DNA of 64,000 nt, taken from Cyanobacteria bacterium FACHB-63 (GTDB taxonomy: Bacteria; Cyanobacteriota; Cyanobacteriia; Leptolyngbyales; Leptolyngbyaceae). The stretch is from the NCBI GenBank assembly GCA_014695255.1, contig JACJNX010000089.1:89609-153608 (forward strand). Direction: 5' to 3'. The notes beneath the pieces are model-generated. The model was not told the origin of the DNA. It searched no databases and saw only the letters and a program-made list of their open reading frames with translations. A program made the position numbers and the translations under genes. Position 1 is the first letter of the stretch. Each line of letters starts with the position of its first letter. Below, in pieces: positions 26,501-34,652 of the stretch.

Positions 26501-27577
26501 CTACCGAGAAATCATCTCAGAAGACTGAAGGGTTTGCTGATAACGATCGTACTGCTTCACAATCAAACGCTGCACCGCAATAATGGCAGGATTGACTTCG
26601 ACATAGCGCCGTTGCGGATTTTTGAGATAGTTTTCTTGTTCGCTTTCGATCATTTCAATGTCTTGGTGCAAGAACGGTAAGAAAAGTAAATGTAAGACCA
26701 CAGGCTGTAATACTCGGCGCACCGAATTCAGCAACCAAACGGGAATCGGTAAACGCAAAAATAACATCGCAAATGATCGACTCTCGGTTTCAGAAATCGG
26801 TAATCGCATTAAGTAGAGAGCAGATACACCTTCGAGCTTATTGATGTAGTTAGGATATTGATAATCGACGGAAATGATTTTTGTAGTGACACCGCCCGAT
26901 TCGCTCAGCCCTAAAAACTTCGTCAGGATGCCTTTGTAAGACACCTGATATTCTGCGGTGACAGCCTCATCGGTTTCGCGCAGCTTCAGCAACACCGGAT
27001 CAAACCAGCCCTGAAGATTCTGGTGCAAATAACCGTGAAACACATCCATTGTGTTCTCGTTACAGATGGAAAAATGCGCTTTGAATTCAGCCCCGATCGG
27101 TACCATAAAGCACTTCGGATCATCGTATTCGGGGATTTCTGGCACCGAAGCTAAATGAGCAAAAGCACGATCGCCCGGAAACAGCCAAATCAAGCCATAT
27201 CTTTCCTGCACAGGGTAGCTCCGCAGTTGGGCACAGGGGAGCTTTTGACCTTCGCTCCAGTAGGGAATGCCTACACAGTCGCCTTGCCCGTTAAACTCCC
27301 AACCGTGATAGCCACACACGATCGCGTCGCCCTGTACCTTACCCTTATCCATTGCCACACCTTTATGCGGACAGACATTTTCGACCGCTTGAACTTGATT
27401 TTGGGAATCACGGTATAGGGCGATGGATTGATTCCAGATGCGAATCGGGAGAATCTTTCCAGGCTTAAGATCTTTTGCCCAAGTAACTACATACCAGTGA
27501 TTTGGATTAATTCCGACTTCGCGCACTCGATTTTGAATAGTTTGTCCCTGGAGTGTCGTCGCCAATTCGAGCATCAC
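26501..27577 (-). CDS. Rieske-type aromatic ring-hydroxylating oxygenase
   Basis: 358 residues. The Rieske [2Fe-2S] site is CPHKGVAMDKG and CGYHGWEF (C-x-H, C-x2-H, about residues 69-90). The mononuclear iron site is in NENTMDVFHGYLHQN near residue 178. A hydrophobic region near residue 280 suggests membrane contact, as in the chlorophyllide a oxygenase/pheophorbide a oxygenase/Tic55 relatives. It would hydroxylate a hydrophobic substrate with O2 and ferredoxin-derived electrons; a ferredoxin gene lies 104 bases upstream on the same strand, though it has its own terminator. The substrate is unknown. Confidence 0.9.
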   Translation of the reverse strand: MMLELATTLQGQTIQNRVREVGINPNHWYVVTWAKDLKPGKILPIRIWNQSIALYRDSQNQVQAVENVCPHKGVAMDKGKVQGDAIVCGYHGWEFNGQGDCVGIPYWSEGQKLPCAQLRSYPVQERYGLIWLFPGDRAFAHLASVPEIPEYDDPKCFMVPIGAEFKAHFSICNENTMDVFHGYLHQNLQGWFDPVLLKLRETDEAVTAEYQVSYKGILTKFLGLSESGGVTTKIISVDYQYPNYINKLEGVSALYLMRLPISETESRSFAMLFLRLPIPVWLLNSVRRVLQPVVLHLLFLPFLHQDIEMIESEQENYLKNPQRRYVEVNPAIIAVQRLIVKQYDRYQQTLQSSEMISR

Positions 27578-27630
27578 TTATCCTTCCTTTGGAATTCGTG
27601 GGTTTATATTAACAACAAAATAAAGCCAAC

Positions 27631-27654
27631 AAAAAAGGGGAACTCTGTCCCCTT
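27631..27654 (-). terminator. Intrinsic terminator of the 4Fe-4S ferredoxin gene
   Basis: On the - strand AAGGGGA and TCCCCTT pair around six bases and are followed by a run of six T (27631-27636 on the + strand are A). It lies 28 bases beyond the stop at 27682. Confidence 0.8.
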
Positions 27655-27681
27655 ATGAGTGAAAAACTAGACTACCAGAAA

Positions 27682-27909
27682 TTAATTCGGCGTGGATTGA
27701 AGGTCGGGACGTTCTTCGGGAACGATCGCGCCTTCAACGGGACAGACTTGCAAGCAGATGCCGCAGTCGATACAGGTCGAAAAATCAATCCAGTACCAGT
27801 CTGTTCCTTTAGTGTTTTTTCCAGGGCCTTCGTGAATGCAGGCAACCGGACAGGCATCGACGCAATCCGCCACCCCTTCACAAGTATTTGTAACGATCGT
27901 ATGAGACAC
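27682..27909 (-). CDS. Bacterial-type 4Fe-4S ferredoxin
   Basis: 75 residues from a GTG at 27909; an AGAGAAG SD lies about 8 bases upstream, and the frame further up lacks a good start. Two cluster motifs are visible: CEGVADCVDACPVACI, with an extended first spacing, and CIDCGICLQVCPVEGAI. This is the seven-iron/eight-iron small ferredoxin type often labelled 'indolepyruvate ferredoxin oxidoreductase subunit' in cyanobacteria. It carries low-potential electrons in the cytoplasm, possibly to the adjacent Rieske oxygenase. That pairing is inferred from position only. Confidence 0.9.
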   Translation of the reverse strand: MSHTIVTNTCEGVADCVDACPVACIHEGPGKNTKGTDWYWIDFSTCIDCGICLQVCPVEGAIVPEERPDLQSTPN

Positions 27910-28011
27910 AGTGTTCTTCTCTCTGAGCAAATCGACATTCGGATAGCTCTATTCTCGTATATGTTTCAGCCCAATTGCCCAAAGTCGGACTGAATTTGAA
28001 GAAGTGAAAAA

Positions 28012-28037
28012 CAAAAAAAGAGCCGTGATCGCGGCTC
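28012..28037 (-). terminator. Intrinsic terminator of the DUF4278 gene
   Basis: On the - strand GAGCCG and CGGCTC pair around a six-base loop and are followed by TTTTTTT. It lies 27 bases beyond the stop at 28065. Confidence 0.88.
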
Positions 28038-28064
28038 AGTGCGTGAAGAGTAAGTGAAATTGAG

Positions 28065-28448
28065 TTAGATGAGATGACGACGTTCTGCTTCAAGCAGCGC
28101 CAGCAAAGCCTCATCGCCCTTCTGACGAGCACTCTCAATGCGACGCTGCAAATTTCGCTGCAAATTCGCACGGTGCGTCAAAAACAGATCTTTTGCTGGC
28201 TGCGATCGTCTCACATTGCTAAGCGTCGGTTTCCCGTCTGGATAGCCCACCCAGTACCGATTGCCGCGATAAATCAGTTCACGCGGATAGTCTTCAACTG
28301 CCGATCGTACAGGGCGATTCGGGTCGAGTTGGTAGCGATTGCCGCGATAGGTCAGCGTGATCGGATCATGGAACTGAGAAAAACGATCGTCGCGTCCGCG
28401 CTTTGTTGGGTCGTATTCGTATTGAACACCACGATAAATGAGCTTCAT
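28065..28448 (-). CDS. DUF4278 protein with three YRG repeats
   Basis: 127 residues from the ATG at 28448. Three copies of the DUF4278 motif are visible: LIYRGVQYEYDP (start), LTYRGNRYQLDP (about residue 32) and LIYRGNRYWVGYP (about 58). A basic helical tail rich in Arg follows (LQRNLQRRIESARQKG). A small cyanobacterial protein of this type, PirA, is reported as a PII-interacting regulator of arginine synthesis; my link of PirA to DUF4278 is from memory. The leader holds a glutamine riboswitch and the promoter an NtcA-like box, so nitrogen control is likely. Its function here is not proven. Confidence 0.85.
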   Translation of the reverse strand: MKLIYRGVQYEYDPTKRGRDDRFSQFHDPITLTYRGNRYQLDPNRPVRSAVEDYPRELIYRGNRYWVGYPDGKPTLSNVRRSQPAKDLFLTHRANLQRNLQRRIESARQKGDEALLALLEAERRHLI

Positions 28449-28480
28449 AGTCGCCTCGAACAATTGAAATGAAGTGATAT

Positions 28481-28546
28481 TGAGGCGCGTTCCTTCAGGG
28501 GAACCCCTTACTTCCGTCCTTGGCATATAGCAAGGATGAACGTTCA
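28481..28546 (-). promoter_or_regulatory. Glutamine (glnA-type) riboswitch
   Basis: On the - strand the leader reads CGTTCATCC, a TCCTTG/CAAGGA hairpin, the conserved GGACGGAAGTA, an AGGGG/CCCCT hairpin and GAAGGAACGCG. CGTTC at the 5' side pairs with GAACG at the 3' side, closing a three-way junction. This is the glnA/Downstream-peptide glutamine aptamer known in cyanobacteria (for example upstream of gifB). It starts a few bases after the predicted transcription start and ends about 33 bases before the ATG of the DUF4278 gene, where it probably controls translation or early termination in response to glutamine. Confidence 0.85.
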
Positions 28547-28551
28547 TATCT

Positions 28552-28583
28552 GTATTATAGACTACTGTTTGTAGAATTTCCAA
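28552..28583 (-). promoter_or_regulatory. Promoter with NtcA-like box over the -10
   Basis: On the - strand TATAAT (28554-28559) is a perfect -10, and TTGGAA (28578-28583) a weak -35 at 18 bases. The palindrome GTA-N8-TAC (28552-28565), the NtcA consensus, encloses the -10, the arrangement expected for NtcA repression. Transcription would begin right at the riboswitch. Confidence 0.65.
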
Positions 28584-28659
28584 ACTTCTATCGATGGTTA
28601 GAGAGCGATTGCTACAGGGATCATTACCGTACTATTGATGTGATCGATGCCGACCTTTC

Positions 28660-30111
28660 ATGCAAATTCAGACACCAGACTGGGTAAAGAACGCAGTTTT
28701 TTATCAAATTTTCCCCGATCGATTTGCTCGCGCCAAGCAACGGCATAGAAAACTGCTCAAGTCGATGCGTTGGGAAGATTGGGATGCGACTCCGACGCTA
28801 CAAGGCTACAAGGGGGGCGACCTTTGGGGCATCATCGAGAAGCTCGATTACATTCAGGATCTAGGCGTGAATGCGATTTACTTTACGCCAATTTTCCAGT
28901 CGGCTAGCAATCACCGCTATCACACGCATGACTATTACCAGGTCGATCCGATGTTGGGTGGCAACGAGGCGTTTCGCGAGTTGCTCGAAGCGGCACATGA
29001 GCGAGACATCAAGGTTGTGCTGGATGGTGTGTTTAATCACGCCAGTCGCGGCTTCTTCTTTTTCCACGATGTTTTAGAAAACGGTGATCATTCGCCTTGG
29101 GTGGATTGGTTTAGGATTCATCAGTTCCCGCTGCATCCGTATACGGGAGAGCTTCCAGCAGGGTATGAAGGCTGGGATAACAATCGCGCTCTGCCCGTGT
29201 TCAATCACGATAATCCGGAGGTGCGAGAGTACATCATGGAAATCGCGGAATATTGGATTAAGTTTGGCATTGATGGGTGGCGGTTAGATGTACCGTTTGA
29301 GGTGAAAACGCCGGGATTTTGGCAGGAATTTCGAGATCGCGTCAAAGCCCTGAATTCTGAAGCTTATATCGTGGGTGAAGTTTGGGGCGATTCGCGTCAG
29401 TGGCTCGATGGCACTCAGTTCGATGGCGTGATGAATTACCTGTTTGCAGGTCCAACGATCGCATTTGCGGCGGGCGATCGAGTGGTATTAGATCAGGTTC
29501 AAAGCCGGGATTACCAGCCGTATCCGCCGATGTTTGCGGGTGAGTATGCTCAAAAGATGCAGGATCTATTGAAGCTGTATCCTTGGGAAATTCAGCTTAC
29601 CCAACTAAATTTATTAGCAAGCCATGACACAGCGCGATTGATGACCATTGCAGGCAGCGATCGTCCGAGCATTGAGCTTTGTACTTTGTTGCTGATGACG
29701 TTTCCGGGTGCGCCGAGTATTTACTACGGTGATGAAGTGGGATTACCGGGAGCGATCGATCCAGATTCTCGGCGGGGTTTCCCGTTAGAGTCAAACTGGA
29801 ATTACAAAATCTACGAGTGTCACCGTCAATTAGTCAAACTGCGCCATGCTTATCCCGCTTTGAGAACGGGGGATTACAAGGTGTTGTATGCGGAAGGAAC
29901 AACTTACGTTTTTGCGCGAACCTTAGACGATCAAACGGTGATTATTGCGGTGAATGTGGGAACCGTTGCGGTGAAAGCTGCGATTCATTGGAGTAAAACG
30001 GGGCTTAAAACGCATCCGAATCGCATCGTTTACGGCAATGCAGAATTGATTTGGAATGAGCAAGAGCTAGAGATTGATCTGCCTGAGCGATCGGGCTGTA
30101 TTGTCGCCTAA
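28660..30111 (+). CDS. GH13 alpha-amylase family glycoside hydrolase
   Basis: 483 residues, a (beta/alpha)8 barrel with no signal peptide, so cytoplasmic. Conserved regions: region I DGVFNHAS, region II GWRLDVPFEV (nucleophile Asp), region III IVGEVWGDS (acid/base Glu) and region IV LLASHDTAR (Asp). FYQIFPDRFA at the start and YYGDEVGLPG near the end are typical of the neopullulanase/cyclomaltodextrinase/maltogenic amylase group. It lacks the N-terminal dimerisation domain of classical members. It probably trims maltodextrins in glycogen turnover. Phosphoglucomutase is the convergent neighbour. Confidence 0.92.
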   Translation: MQIQTPDWVKNAVFYQIFPDRFARAKQRHRKLLKSMRWEDWDATPTLQGYKGGDLWGIIEKLDYIQDLGVNAIYFTPIFQSASNHRYHTHDYYQVDPMLGGNEAFRELLEAAHERDIKVVLDGVFNHASRGFFFFHDVLENGDHSPWVDWFRIHQFPLHPYTGELPAGYEGWDNNRALPVFNHDNPEVREYIMEIAEYWIKFGIDGWRLDVPFEVKTPGFWQEFRDRVKALNSEAYIVGEVWGDSRQWLDGTQFDGVMNYLFAGPTIAFAAGDRVVLDQVQSRDYQPYPPMFAGEYAQKMQDLLKLYPWEIQLTQLNLLASHDTARLMTIAGSDRPSIELCTLLLMTFPGAPSIYYGDEVGLPGAIDPDSRRGFPLESNWNYKIYECHRQLVKLRHAYPALRTGDYKVLYAEGTTYVFARTLDDQTVIIAVNVGTVAVKAAIHWSKTGLKTHPNRIVYGNAELIWNEQELEIDLPERSGCIVA

Positions 30112-30151
30112 CAGAGCCTAAATCCACAGAACTCGCTTCGATGTTGAATCC

Positions 30152-30263
30152 GGATCGCCCCCTAAATTCCTCACGAGTGAGGGACTTTGAAGGTGTGAAA
30201 TCTACTTGATTAGAGGAATCACTTTTTTCTAAGTCCCCTAGAATGGGGAATTTAGGGGCAATC
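30152..30263. repeat. Inverted pair of dispersed hairpin repeats (copies B and C)
   Basis: Copy B (30152-30189) reads on the - strand CAAAGTCCCTCACTCGTGAG then GAATTTAGGGGGCGATCC. Copy C (30229-30263) reads on the + strand CTAAGTCCCCTAGAATGGGG then AATTTAGGGG. They form an inverted pair about 40 bases apart between convergent genes, like a MITE-style unit or strong hairpin, and are related to copy A at 3056. Confidence 0.75.
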
Positions 30264-30294
30264 AGCCGCTCAAACCGAAGCGGAAAATTCATTC

Positions 30295-31740
30295 TCAACT
30301 CGCCCAATCTCGCGCCCAGTTGAGCGTTTGGTGAACTTGATCGATCGTTGCCGCTTCACAATACAGCCGCAAAACGGGTTCTGTCCCACTAAAGCGAATC
30401 AACAACCAGCTTTGATCCTCAAGCCGGAACTTATAGCCATCATCGGTCTGACAGCTAATTACTGCTTTTCCAGCAATAGTTTGCGGGGGTTGCGTTTTCA
30501 ACTGCTCCAAGAGTTTGGCGCGGACTTCCATGCTGGCAAGGGGGAGATCAATGCGATCGTATTCCGACAAAAAGCCGGTTCTTTCCTGTAAACGGCGGTA
30601 GAGTTCGCCTAAATCGGTTCCTGTTTGCACCACAGTTTCGAGAACATACAGTGCCGACAGTAACGCATCGCGCTCCGGAATATGATGACCATAGCCGATC
30701 CCGCCGGACTCTTCTCCGCCGAGTAGAACTTTGGCTTCAAGCATTCGATCGGCAATGTATTTATAGCCGATCGGCGTTTCGTGTACAGGCAGATCGTAAA
30801 GCTTAGCAACCAACGGCATTAGATCAGAACCGCTCACCGTTTTGACAAATTCGCCGCTAAAGCCTTTTTGTACCAGATGCTCGATCAGAATCGGGATCAA
30901 GATTTGGGAACTGAGAAAATTGCCTTTAGCATCGACTGCTCCAACGCGATCGGCATCGCCATCAAACACCAAACCCACCGCTAAGCTATTCTCATCAAAG
31001 TTCTGAATCGTCTCTAAAATCTTTGGCAAATACTTCGGTAGCGGTTCTGGTGCGCCTCCTGCAAACAGGGGATCGCGATCGCTGTTCAATTCGTGAATTT
31101 CCACACCCAGCAATCGCGCTAATCCAGTCGCTGCGGCTCCGTGCATCACATCGGCAAACACCGTGACTTTCCCTTGCTCAATCGCCGTTTTAATCGCGGT
31201 GGTATCAACGAGCGATCGTAGTCCTTCGCAATAACTTTCCCAGGGATCAAATGTGCGGAATGTTCCCGGTTGTGCATCAGCCGCAGGCACACCACTCGCT
31301 AACAAGGCTTCAATCTTCTTCGTCACTTCCGGCGGCACTGATCCCCCGTGAGCGCTTTTAACTTTCAACCCCGAATAGTTACCGGGATTATGGCTTGCCG
31401 TAATCACGATCGCACCCAACGCATTCAGCTTCTTCGCTGCCCAACTAAAGGCAGGAGTCGGCGCGAAACTTTCAGAAAACAGCACATCAAAGCCAACTTT
31501 GCGAATCGACTCTGCGGCAGTGCGGGCGAACTCTTCAGATAAAAATCGGCGATCGTAGCCCACAATCACGGTATTGCTTCCGGTTTCAGCACCGTAAACC
31601 TCAGACAGAACTTGAGCCGCGATCGGGGCAACAGTCATGACGCGATCGAACGTGAAATCAGCAGCAATCACGCCGCGCCAGCCATCGGTGCCAAACTGAA
31701 TCGGATTAATTGTGGTAATTGTCATCGGCGCGTGAGCCAT
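30295..31740 (-). CDS. Phosphoglucomutase/phosphomannomutase
   Basis: 481 residues, alpha-D-phosphohexomutase superfamily with four domains. FGTDGWRGVIA at the start, the phosphoserine loop ITASHNPGNYSG near residue 117, the Mg site DGDADRVGAVD near residue 258, the sugar-specificity loop GGEESGGIG near 336 and the C-terminal phosphate loop RFSGTEPVLRLY near 451. It interconverts hexose 1- and 6-phosphates, feeding glycogen and nucleotide-sugar synthesis. Start is ATG at 31740, or at 31725. Which hexose it prefers cannot be told from sequence. Confidence 0.93.
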   Translation of the reverse strand: MAHAPMTITTINPIQFGTDGWRGVIAADFTFDRVMTVAPIAAQVLSEVYGAETGSNTVIVGYDRRFLSEEFARTAAESIRKVGFDVLFSESFAPTPAFSWAAKKLNALGAIVITASHNPGNYSGLKVKSAHGGSVPPEVTKKIEALLASGVPAADAQPGTFRTFDPWESYCEGLRSLVDTTAIKTAIEQGKVTVFADVMHGAAATGLARLLGVEIHELNSDRDPLFAGGAPEPLPKYLPKILETIQNFDENSLAVGLVFDGDADRVGAVDAKGNFLSSQILIPILIEHLVQKGFSGEFVKTVSGSDLMPLVAKLYDLPVHETPIGYKYIADRMLEAKVLLGGEESGGIGYGHHIPERDALLSALYVLETVVQTGTDLGELYRRLQERTGFLSEYDRIDLPLASMEVRAKLLEQLKTQPPQTIAGKAVISCQTDDGYKFRLEDQSWLLIRFSGTEPVLRLYCEAATIDQVHQTLNWARDWAS

Positions 31741-31877
31741 GCTTGCACTTCTCCTGCTGCAAAAGGGATTGGGACAGAAACAGTGTAACGGGGATATCCC
31801 AGACTTTATCGAGTTTTATGATCTTTCCCCAGTTTCTTTACAGAGCGACCCAAGGCTTCCAAAACCCTTCAAAATTC

Positions 31878-31912
31878 CCCTACTCCCCACTCTCCACCCC
31901 CCACTCCTCAAC
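31878..31912 (+). repeat. Degenerate heptanucleotide (STRR-like) tract
   Basis: Five 7-bp units in phase: CCCTACT, CCCCACT, CTCCACC, CCCCACT, CCTCAAC. CCCCACT-type tandem heptamers (STRR) are a known cyanobacterial intergenic repeat class. It lies in the leader of the MFS gene. Confidence 0.6.
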
Positions 31913-31948
31913 TACCCTTGCAATATAAACCTCACCGTTCTTTCATTT

Positions 31949-33124
31949 ATGCGTTCTTCACTAGTTTGGATGATGGCGATCGCGTCGGGCGCAACGGTCG
32001 CAAATTTGTACTACAATCAGCCGCTTCTAGCAAAAATAGCTCAACAGTTTGAAGTTTCGGCAGCAGAAGTCGGAACGATCCCAATGTTGACGCAGATTGG
32101 ATATGCAGTCGGAATGTTATTAATCGCGCCGTTGGGCGATCGCGTGGAGCGACGGCGGTTGATTGTAATCATGACCGGATGTACTGCGATCGCCCTCCTG
32201 ATTGCGGCATTATCCACGAATCTTGTCGCATTAAGTCTTGCAAGCTTTGCGATCGGTCTTAGTGCGGTTTCAGCTCAGATTCTAGTTCCGTTTGCTGCAC
32301 AACTCTGTAAGCCAGAGCAACGCGGCAGAGTAGTCGGCATGGTGATGAGCGGATTGTTTATCGGGATTTTGGTCGCACGAACGGTGAGCGGACTTGTCGG
32401 ACAAGCGCTAGGTTGGCAAGCGATGTATGGAGTTGCTAGTGGGGTGATGGTGCTGTTGGCGATCGTTTTAACAAACCAGTTGCCGCGCTATCAATCGGAT
32501 TTAACGTTGGCGTATCCGGCGTTGCTGCGATCGATGCTGAATTTGATTCAGCGAGAACCCATCCTGCAAGCTTCATCCTGGATTGGGGCAATGTCATTCG
32601 GTGCGTTCAGCGCTTTCTGGAGTACGCTGGCATTTCTGCTAGAACAACCGCCTTATAGGTACGGGAGTGATGTTGCGGGACTGTTTGGATTAGTCGGAGT
32701 GGTGGGCGCATTGGCAGCGACGATCGTCGGAAAAATTGCCGATCGTCGCAGTCCAAGCTTTACGCTGAAGATTGGCATTTTGACGACAACGACTTCGTTT
32801 TTAGTGTTTTGGGCGTTGGGAAAACAGCTAGGCGGCTTGGTTGTAGGGGTGATTCTCTTAGATTTAGGGGTGCAGACGACTCAGATCTCGAATCAGGCCA
32901 CGCTCTACAGTTTGCCTGCGGAAATTCACAATCGCTTAAATGCGTTGTACATCACGCTTTATTTTGTTGGCGGCGCAGTTGGATCGTATTTAGGTGCTTA
33001 CGCTTGGAATCGGTTTCAGTGGTCTGGCGTGTGCGCGATCGGCTTTGGGATGATGCTGTTGGCAGGGGCGGGATTGTATTGGCGGCAACAGCATCCAAAG
33101 CGTGAGAAAGCAACGAGGGGCTAA
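31949..33124 (+). CDS. MFS transporter
   Basis: About 391 residues from the ATG at 31949. A longer frame from 31739 would overlap the phosphoglucomutase start and translate a heptamer repeat, so it is rejected. Twelve TM segments are apparent, with the MFS loop 2-3 motif APLGDRVERRRLIV. The opening MMAIASGATVANLYYNQPLL is typical of the DHA1-like efflux subfamily often annotated as sugar or drug efflux. Divergent from phosphoglucomutase. The substrate is unknown. Confidence 0.9.
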   Translation: MRSSLVWMMAIASGATVANLYYNQPLLAKIAQQFEVSAAEVGTIPMLTQIGYAVGMLLIAPLGDRVERRRLIVIMTGCTAIALLIAALSTNLVALSLASFAIGLSAVSAQILVPFAAQLCKPEQRGRVVGMVMSGLFIGILVARTVSGLVGQALGWQAMYGVASGVMVLLAIVLTNQLPRYQSDLTLAYPALLRSMLNLIQREPILQASSWIGAMSFGAFSAFWSTLAFLLEQPPYRYGSDVAGLFGLVGVVGALAATIVGKIADRRSPSFTLKIGILTTTTSFLVFWALGKQLGGLVVGVILLDLGVQTTQISNQATLYSLPAEIHNRLNALYITLYFVGGAVGSYLGAYAWNRFQWSGVCAIGFGMMLLAGAGLYWRQQHPKREKATRG

Positions 33125-33426
33125 AGAGAATCATCAAAGCAAATCCAGACCTGAAATCCTGGTGCATTGCGATTTGCGCCGAGGAACTTCAGTATGTCTC
33201 CAAGCATAATCCCGCCGTGAATGGATTTTTCGTCGGCGCGCTGGCATCCTTCGAAGTGGTAGAGGCTGCCTGTATGATTGAGCAGGCTGGAACTGAAATC
33301 GCAGGCGGAAGTGTGGACAAAATCACGAGTTTCCCTTTGTTGAGCCAGCCAGAGGATATCGTTCTTCAGCACGAGCGACGGAATTGAAAGGGTTCTCCAA
33401 GAGCGATGCAAAACCGAAATCTGCAT
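33121..33426 (-). CDS. Small hypothetical protein
   Basis: 101 residues, no signal peptide or TM helix, with three cysteines (SACDF, EGCQR, WICFD). It overlaps the MFS stop by 4 bases in convergent orientation. Residue composition is protein-like (LHRSWRTLSIPSLVLKND, SIHGGIMLGDILKFLG) and no other frame explains the stretch. I recognise no family. The start has only a weak SD. It might also be a fragment of a longer gene. Confidence 0.4.
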   Translation of the reverse strand: MQISVLHRSWRTLSIPSLVLKNDILWLAQQRETRDFVHTSACDFSSSLLNHTGSLYHFEGCQRADEKSIHGGIMLGDILKFLGANRNAPGFQVWICFDDSL

Positions 33427-33512
33427 CTCAGAAGAATCGTAAAAAGAAAAAATAGGTACGATTCATGAATATCTAGCTTGATGTTGAAGCGAGTTATAAG
33501 GAAGCCGCAACC

Positions 33513-34325
33513 ATGCACTTATCCCAGCAAGATGCTGCACTCTATTACGAACTGATGTGGGCACTGCAATTTCACATCAAACAGGCGCTCAATCTGTTTC
33601 CGGAGGTTCAGTCTCTTGAGCAATATGTTGACCTGCCTGTGGAGCGTAAAATTAAAGTCCGGGAAGCTCTGTATAGTGATCCGACTTGGGTTGACCGATT
33701 CCTGCAAGAGAACCCTCAACAGTTTTCGGATGAGAAATGCGCGATCGTCGCCAGTTGGAAGCACTTTATCGCCGATGATTTCTACATCGAACGAATGCTG
33801 AAAAAGTACACCATTTTCATTTCACAGAGTGAGAAAGTCTAGGGCGTGTGGGGGCTACAAGATGATTTTGACGCAATGCTTCATCCGAGTCAGCTACCTT
33901 TGTGCGTTCGTGCCGTCTTGCTGCCTTTCCAAGACAAAATCATTTACGACGGACTTTTACAAGGCTATAACGTCCTATTTGGTAGCGGCATTTCGAGCCG
34001 ATTAAAAGAAGTGTATTTATCCGCAAAACAGCGCGGTGAAATCATTGAAACTTTGAACAGTTCAATCTCTCAGCCCACCATTTCTGTTGCTGCGAAAGCC
34101 GTAAAAGATTGGTCACCTGAACTGGAAGAACTGCTCACCAAAGCCAGTAAACTCCGAGGTGGCAATGGACAACCCGCCGTTTATAGCCCGATCTTCAGTT
34201 TGATTAAAGCCAGCCTTGAATTAGGACAAGCAGCCACCCTCAATCCTGACGATGCGGAACGCTTGTGGAAACTCTTTGCAAAGGTCGAGCAGGCAGTGAA
34301 AAAGGTCGAGCGGGAGCTTCACTGA
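33513..34325 (+). pseudogene. Conserved cyanobacterial protein interrupted by an in-frame TAG
   Basis: Two open stretches of 109 and about 159 codons lie in the same frame, split only by TAG at 33840-33842. Upstream ends KKYTIFISQSEKV and downstream continues GVWGLQDDFDAML, then LLPFQDKIIYDGLLQGYNVL. From memory, intact relatives run through this point with KVYGVLGL-like sequence, so a Tyr codon (TAT/TAC) has probably become TAG. The downstream half has only a GTG at 33846 with no SD. Function is unknown. Options are a pseudogene, two surviving pieces, or a sequencing error; recoding is unlikely because TAG ends normal genes here (for example infA). Confidence 0.75.
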
Positions 34326-34652
34326 GAAGGCATCTCCATAGGATACCTGCGGTTTCTACATAGATTGCATTGCTAATTTGGGTTCTTCATTTTTGGGAAG
34401 CAAGGGAACTGCGATCGCTGGAGGTTGCCGTAGTCCAAGCGGGTACAGTTCGGCTTATTGCAAGGCTGTCATCGGGGGTAGTTTGAGACACCCGTTTTGT
34501 GATTGCAATGCGGTAGCGATCGCTGATTTGGTCGTCTAGAGCATCTGCACACTGCTACGCAGATACCGGGTCGCAACAATCAGACGGCTGTGAACCTCTG
34601 ATCACAAATCGGGGTTTTCCAAATACGGTTCATGCGGGGAAAAATCGACTGA
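34326..34652. other. 327-bp region without a recognisable gene
   Basis: Contains HIP1 octamers and a GGTTTTCC...TACGGTTCATGCGGGG stretch that faintly recalls the 3' end of a group II intron, but no domain V could be drawn. No ORF, RNA gene or repeat is supported. Confidence 0.3.

Noticed and set aside
31739..31948. Longer N-terminus for the MFS transporter
   Set aside because: It would overlap the divergent phosphoglucomutase start and translate the CCCCACT-type heptamer tract; the ATG at 31949 begins right before the first TM helix.
34326..34652. Group II intron 3' end or other mobile remnant
   Set aside because: TACGGTTCATGCGGGG is suggestive, but no domain V hairpin with the AGC/GAAA elements can be drawn and there is no reverse transcriptase.
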